This document shows positions 59,881 to 64,000 of a DNA stretch of 64,000 nucleotides, piece after piece (position 1 is the stretch's first letter; each line of letters starts with the position of its first letter). Under the pieces are notes generated by a model, which saw nothing but the letters and a program-made list of their open reading frames with translations, was not told the DNA's origin and did no database searches. The position numbers and the translations under genes were made by a program. The stretch comes from Alviniconcha marisindica (lineage: Eukaryota > Mollusca > Gastropoda > Provannidae). The stretch covers positions 845,001-909,000 of the forward strand of contig JABMCL010000697.1 of NCBI GenBank assembly GCA_018857735.1, given 5' to 3'.

Positions 59881-59949
59881 TTGATACATTTCTTTCCATG
59901 TTTGTGAAATGAGGTGCATTTATGTGAAAACAAAAGCAAAAGTACTTTT

Positions 59950-60475
59950 CATGAGTTCTTCACAGAACCTGTCTAGACAGTGGCTTTCTGGCTCAAGTTG
60001 ACTTGTGACAGGGTATCTCTGTCAATGGTATCTGCTCTGAGCCCTTGGATGTTCTGCTGGCCTTCTTCAGGGCTGAACATGGGTGACAGTATCTCAGGGG
60101 TAAGACCATGGGAGTGTCTGGAGTTAAACACCTCTGCAGACGGTTTGTTGGGCATACAAGTATTTTTAGGATGGGTCACTGTCACCTGTGTGTTGGCCAG
60201 TGGTGTCTGGCGCAAGAGTGAGGTGGTCCATGTTTCGGCATGTTTTGTGTGCCATCTGGATCATGTAGCACACAGGACCTAGGCATTGTACTACAAGATC
60301 TATCGCCCCTTTCTTGGGACCTCAGAACTGATGCACAGCCAAGTGGTCACCTAGCTGAAAGGAACACAGTGACTTGGACTCCTTGGCCTGCTGATGTTCC
60401 TTCTGCATGGTTGACTCTGGTTCCAGACTCGACAAGGTAAGGAGAGCATATGCACCTGATGAAGACCTTATCCAG
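59950..60475 (-). pseudogene. Ty3/Gypsy element: end of integrase (decayed)
   Basis: The minus-strand frame at about 60410-60220 reads FQLGDHLAVHQF, stop, GPKKGAIDLVVQCLGPVCYM IQM, then RNMDHLTL. This fits the pattern at the C-terminal end of Gypsy integrase (F.VGD.V...RGP.K....G.V...LGPV.Y.VQ....R..H.D.L). Several stops follow towards 59950. The integrase catalytic core is not present between here and the RT remnant. Confidence 0.7.
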
Positions 60476-60495
60476 GTCCATGCCAGTAGTTGTGT

Positions 60496-61344
60496 CAGAG
60501 CCTCCGCTAGACTGGCATACACCGTTTTTTCCTGGTACATGTTCCCCTTGTACCAGTAAAAAATACAGTGCTGGCACCACATACCAGCTGAAACTGAGCA
60601 CTTTGAGTGACTTACTGGAGACACTCTATACCCTAGCTCCAGAAGCAAGTGGAGGCTCCGACTAAACAAGATCACTTCCGGTGTTGATCAGCAAGCAAAA
60701 CAGTGAACGCTTACTGTCACACCAGATGCCATTCGCATCACCTGCTAGAAGTGAAAACTACAAACTTTCATTGCCAGCGCTCCCATCTTCAAATGGACAG
60801 GTCCCAAAGTATGAAGGCTGACTGCAAGATACTGGACCATTCCATTTCTGTTTGGATAAATCAGCTCGGCTGTACGATCTTTTCCTGTCCATTTTCGTTC
60901 TGGATCTAACTGTGTCGGTATGGTGCGGTGAAGCATATTTTTATAGTCGTTTTTTTTCTCAGGGTATAGAATCAAACCACCAGCTATTGAACGACAGAAG
61001 ATAAGGAGTACAACAACACTTGCCAGACAGATTTTCTGTGGCACAGGCATGAAGATGACATTGACACTTAAAAGTCTGGCATCTCAGCGTGACCTTTGTT
61101 TTGCAGACTGTGTTGTGCCAGGGTGTGGACCGGAGTGGTGAACAGAAATTGTATTTCAAAACAAGAAGCGTGGCCACTGCAGGTGGAGGTGGGTGGTGGG
61201 GGGGGGGCCTGGCAGAGGAAATCTGGGCACATTATTAGGCCTAATTAATGTTGACTATACTGGCTCACCGTGGGTTGGTACTGGAATTCTTTTTTATTGC
61301 CAGTATCGCGTACCAATAGTCTCAACAGTCTAGCAGAGGCTCTG
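60496..61344. mobile_element. hAT-like non-autonomous DNA transposon (copy 2), inserted in the Gypsy remnant
   Basis: 849 bp with the same CAGAGCCTC[C/T]GCTAGACTG inverted ends as copy 1 and collinear interior, but without the 180-bp internal duplication. It lies between the RT and integrase remnants of the Gypsy element. Confidence 0.75.
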
Positions 61345-61489
61345 TGTGTGTGGAGTAGACCAAAACGTGTGTTACTGCTCATTGGCAGATGGATCGAGGG
61401 CTGGTTTTTAATGTTGTAACAATGACTTATACAAACTTGTGATTTAATGACTCATGTTTTGAAATGGTGTAAAGGAATTATTATAATAA

Positions 61490-61805
61490 TAGTGGGGTCG
61501 TGGAGAGCCCTTCCTCAGATGAGCCCTGTGGGGTATACCTTGTGAATGTGTGATTTGCCCTGCAGTGACCCTATGCAGATGACAGGACATTAAAATCCAG
61601 GAACTAACTAGCCACACTGTTCCAGCCAGACTAATACATCTAGCTGATGTATGCACTCCTCCTCTTGGGCTCCAGTCACCTGAAGGTCATCAAGGTCGAC
61701 ACTGTCTCCTTCAGTTCCTTGCAGTATCTGTTCCGTGGCCTTTTGGAAAAGGGCAAGCACAAGGGAGAGAGGTGCAGTGATGCAGTCCCCTATGGGTATT
61801 GTTGC
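61490..61805 (-). pseudogene. Ty3/Gypsy reverse transcriptase, catalytic-motif segment (decayed)
   Basis: On the minus strand, LALFQKATEQILQGTEGDSV DLDDLQVTGAQEEECIHQLD VLVWLEQCG corresponds to the Gypsy RT region around F(Q)...MEQILQG...V.YLDD(I)LVTG...EEH...L. The catalytic Y of YLDD is replaced by D, and stops follow. A GKSHIHKVYPTGLI-like relic downstream matches the post-RT YLGH...GI.PT pattern weakly. Confidence 0.8.
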
Positions 61806-61814
61806 TGAGCAGGT

Positions 61815-62420
61815 GTGACTGGTCGGCCTCCACCACCATCTGGTGGTGAGGCTGACTCAGATCCATTTGAAAAGTTTACGGCTGGTCAGTGTTGCATATA
61901 GGCCCTATACCTCCACCTCCATCTGGTGATAAGGCTGACTCAGATCCATTCGAAATGAGTTTACGGCTGGTCAGTGTTGTGTATAGGCCCTATATCTCCA
62001 CCTCCATCTGGTGATAAGGCTGACTCAGATCCATTCGAAATAAGTTTACAACTGGTCAGTGTTGTGTATAGGCCCTATATCTCCACCTCCATCTGGTGGT
62101 AAGGCTGACTCAGTTCCATTCAAAAAGAGTTTATGGCTGGTCAGCATTGCATATCGTCCCTATACCTCCACCCCAACTGGTGGTAAGGCTGACTCGGATC
62201 CATTCGAAAAGAGTTTACAGCTGGTCAGTGTTGCACACAGGTCCTATACCTCCACCTCCATCTGGTGGTAAGGCTGACTCAGATCCATTTGAAAAGAGTT
62301 TACGGCTGGTCGGTGTTGCATATAGGCCCTATACCTCGTCCTCCATATGGTGATACGGGTGACTTGGATCCATTCAAAAAGAGTTTACAGTTGGTCAGCA
62401 TTGTGGGTAGGTCCTACAGC
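61815..62420 (-). repeat. About 84-bp minisatellite derived from Gypsy RT coding sequence, about seven copies
   Basis: ATCTGGTGGTAAGGCTGACT CAGATCCATT with GTTTACGGCTGGTCAGTGTT recurs every 82-85 bp. On the minus strand each copy encodes MDLSQPYHQMEVEV, equal to the Gypsy RT motif (K)LDLSQAYHQMEV that contains a catalytic Asp. It lies exactly where that motif belongs between the RT parts at 62430-62600 and 61490-61805. Confidence 0.85.
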
Positions 62421-62680
62421 TTTGTCAAGGGGAAATGGTCAGCCCCCAGTTGCTGACTGATCATGACCTTGTAGTCTCCACGGATTCTGATGTGGCCATT
62501 CTTCTTAGGAACCACCCTGATGGGTATGGCCCAGTCATTGTTGGCTACCTTTCCTATCACCTCCTGCCCTTTGAGCCAGCTGGGTTCCTCTTAACCTTCC
62601 CTTTCAAAGCATAGGGAACAGACCCTGGCTTGAAGAACTTGGGTCATGCATCCTTTCTCAAGGTCACTTTAACCCCAGTT
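62421..62680 (-). pseudogene. Ty3/Gypsy reverse transcriptase, N-terminal part (decayed)
   Basis: The minus strand gives KVTLRKDA...PKFFKPGSVP YALKGKVKR and IGKVANNDWAIPIRVVPKKN GHIRIRGDYKVMI...FPLTKL, the usual Gypsy RT opening (K.RPVPYAL...V...WA.PIV.V.KK.G..R.C.DY...N...PLP). Stops and frameshifts break the frame. Confidence 0.85.
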
Positions 62681-62849
62681 GCCTTCTTAGTGCCCAGTAC
62701 CATCCTTGAAAATGTCCTTGTGTTTGTCGAGCACGCCTTACAAGGACTGTGGCTGGTTTGCCATGATCAGATTTACCTGGCAAATGATTTGCCATTCCAT
62801 CTGCAGAACTGTCACCCAGTCTCGACCCCAAATTGGAGTTTGTCCAGCT

Positions 62850-63125
62850 ACGTCAGCCACTAGCAGCTCTATGTCTGTTCCTCTGCCTTCTTGCAAAACT
62901 CTCACAGACACTGGCGCTGGAATGGGGAGGGTGTGGGGGGCATGCCTCCCGAGTGTGTCTGCAATGTGATATATATATCTGTTGGTCTTGGAGGCGCTTC
63001 CATGTTTGGTTTGTCAAAGGCGTCACTGCCTGTGACATTCTTTGCTGACCCCGAGTTAATTTCAAATGACAGTGGGACATTGTCAACAAACAGCATCACC
63101 TTCCAAGGCCTTGCACCCATCAGTC
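62850..63125 (-). pseudogene. Ty3/Gypsy aspartic protease (active site lost)
   Basis: Frame 63120-62902 reads GARPWKVMLFVDNVPLSFEI NSGSAKNVTG. Gypsy/retroviral-type proteases have F.IDTGS.V.V here; the catalytic Asp is replaced by Asn and the Thr by Ser. The frame ends before the rest of the domain is clear. Confidence 0.75.
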
Positions 63126-63224
63126 TCTGATGAAAGATGCCCAGTGGGCTGGCTGGGCTGTCCTCTCTTCTTTCATCTTCTTCATGCTGGTTGAGGAAAT
63201 GAGCGGAGCTTTTGGTTTTTGGTT

Positions 63225-63335
63225 CTACCCACTGATTGCAGTGCCAGTGGCAGCCGTGGCATTCATACGCCTTGAATTTACAACTAGATGGACCACGGCG
63301 CCGGCCACAGCAGTAGCAATTCCCAGTGCCTGTGC
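63225..63335 (-). pseudogene. Ty3/Gypsy nucleocapsid-type zinc knuckles
   Basis: The minus strand encodes GNCYCCGRRRGPSSCKFKAY ECHGCHWHCNQ, two adjacent CCHC-like knuckles in the order expected between gag and protease. Spacing in the second knuckle is off by one, suggesting a small deletion. Confidence 0.75.
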
Positions 63336-63633
63336 CTGTGGTAAGCCACTGCTGCTGACCTCCGCTGCCCCTGCTTTAATTGTTTTCAGGGTGAGTGACC
63401 CTTCCCTTTCTGCAGTGCCTTGTGTCTGTGATTGTCCCTGTGTGCATTTCTTCCCAGCTGTGCTGCCCAGCCACTCTGGCTGGGTGTGCCCGATTTATGC
63501 ATATCTTGCCGCCACCAAAATCACAGGAGACTGTTTCTCTTGCTAAGGAGATTGTTTCTCTTTCGAAAAAAATGACCACTTCCTAAAAAAAAATTGTGGA
63601 GATTTTTTTCTTCTCAGGCCTGAGCCTTGTGTG

Positions 63634-63635
63634 TG

Positions 63636-63680
<45 letters not shown>

Positions 63681-63695
63681 TGTGTGTGTGTGTAT
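63634..63695. repeat. (GT)n microsatellite inside the Gypsy remnant
   Basis: A GT run of about 60 bp between the gag and zinc-knuckle parts. Confidence 0.92.
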
Positions 63696-64000
63696 TAGCA
63701 TATATCAGACAGTCCCCTACAAAGCCTATTTCTCAAGGCATTGTTCAGAAAAGCCCCAAACTGGCATTCAGCTGCCAGTTGTTTCAATTCTGCTGAGGAG
63801 TCTGTGACATACTTGCTTGCCTGTTGTTTCCTGGCATAAAGCTTCACATGTCTAGTAGTCATTGAGTCTTTTGGGTGAACATGTGATTTGAGAACTTCCT
63901 AGAGATTGTCTATGCTTAGATCTGGTAGCTTTTGGGGTGAAACTAGTAACTTCAAAAGTATGTACATCTTCTGACCTGACAGACCCCCAAAGGATGCAGA
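63696..64000 (-). pseudogene. Ty3/Gypsy gag fragment, continuing past the window edge
   Basis: The minus strand gives MYILLKLLVSPQKLPDLSID, EVLKSHVHPKDSMTTRHVKL YARKQQ and SAELKQLAAECQFGAFLNNA LRNRLCRGL. This is the Gypsy gag signature (L...L..HY.P......R..F..R.Q...ES...F...LR.LA..C.FG..L...LRDR.V.GL). An in-frame stop after SIDNL shows decay. The 5' part and LTR lie beyond the window. Confidence 0.8.

Noticed and set aside
62902..63120. A live aspartic protease gene
   Set aside because: The catalytic Asp-Thr-Gly is Asn-Ser-Gly, and the surrounding Gypsy frame is full of stops.

Overview
The window is animal nuclear DNA, most likely from a gastropod mollusc. It has GT-AG introns, a tRNA-derived SINE, degenerate LINE and Gypsy copies, and very dense microsatellites, minisatellites and poly-C/poly-G tracts. 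There is no bacterial-style gene packing. The mollusc call is an inference from the repeat style and from the divergence of the one clear ortholog. No species is claimed.

Two real genes were reconstructed exon by exon, arranged head to head around about 51.3-52.3 kb. On the minus strand is NUDT21 (CFIm25/CPSF5, the 25 kDa subunit of cleavage factor Im). It has seven coding exons at 51301-51180, 50247-50047, 46630-46567, 45545-45456, 44933-44858, 43792-43678 and 3163-3142. All junctions are GT-AG and phase-compatible, and they sum to exactly 230 codons including the stop (229 aa; human 227 aa). The last seven codons lie beyond a 40.5-kb final intron, so almost everything from 3.2 to 43.7 kb is intronic. 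On the plus strand, 52343-59029, is a BTB-BACK-Kelch (KLHL-type) gene of five coding exons. Its 3' end is thrown out of frame by a single extra G in a G5 run.

Layout. 1-2.8 kb: low-complexity DNA and a 39-bp tandem array just beyond the NUDT21 poly(A) site. 2.8-3.2 kb: the NUDT21 terminal exon. 3.2-43.7 kb: the giant final intron, holding SINE copies, LINE fragments and LINE 3' ends (all in NUDT21 sense orientation), minisatellites, a 1.8-kb 52/40-bp array, a 4.5-kb 92-bp satellite and many microsatellites. 43.7-51.3 kb: NUDT21 exons 6-1, with two intronic minisatellites; one is built from the 5' part of exon 4 including its splice acceptor. 52.3-59.0 kb: the Kelch gene, with a hAT-like non-autonomous element in intron 3. 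59.9-64.0 kb: a decayed Ty3/Gypsy element on the minus strand (gag, zinc knuckles, protease, RT, integrase tail). It is interrupted by a second hAT-like element and by an 84-bp minisatellite made from its own RT coding sequence.

Functionally, NUDT21 selects poly(A) sites by binding UGUA, and the Kelch protein is probably a Cullin-3 substrate adaptor. They share an upstream region of about 1 kb, but nothing in the sequence shows that they act in one pathway. The most interesting observations are the giant last intron with its 7-codon terminal exon, the amplified decoy splice acceptors in NUDT21, a possible intronic poly(A) site with paired UGUA motifs, the RT-derived minisatellite, and the one-way orientation of retroelements in the intron.
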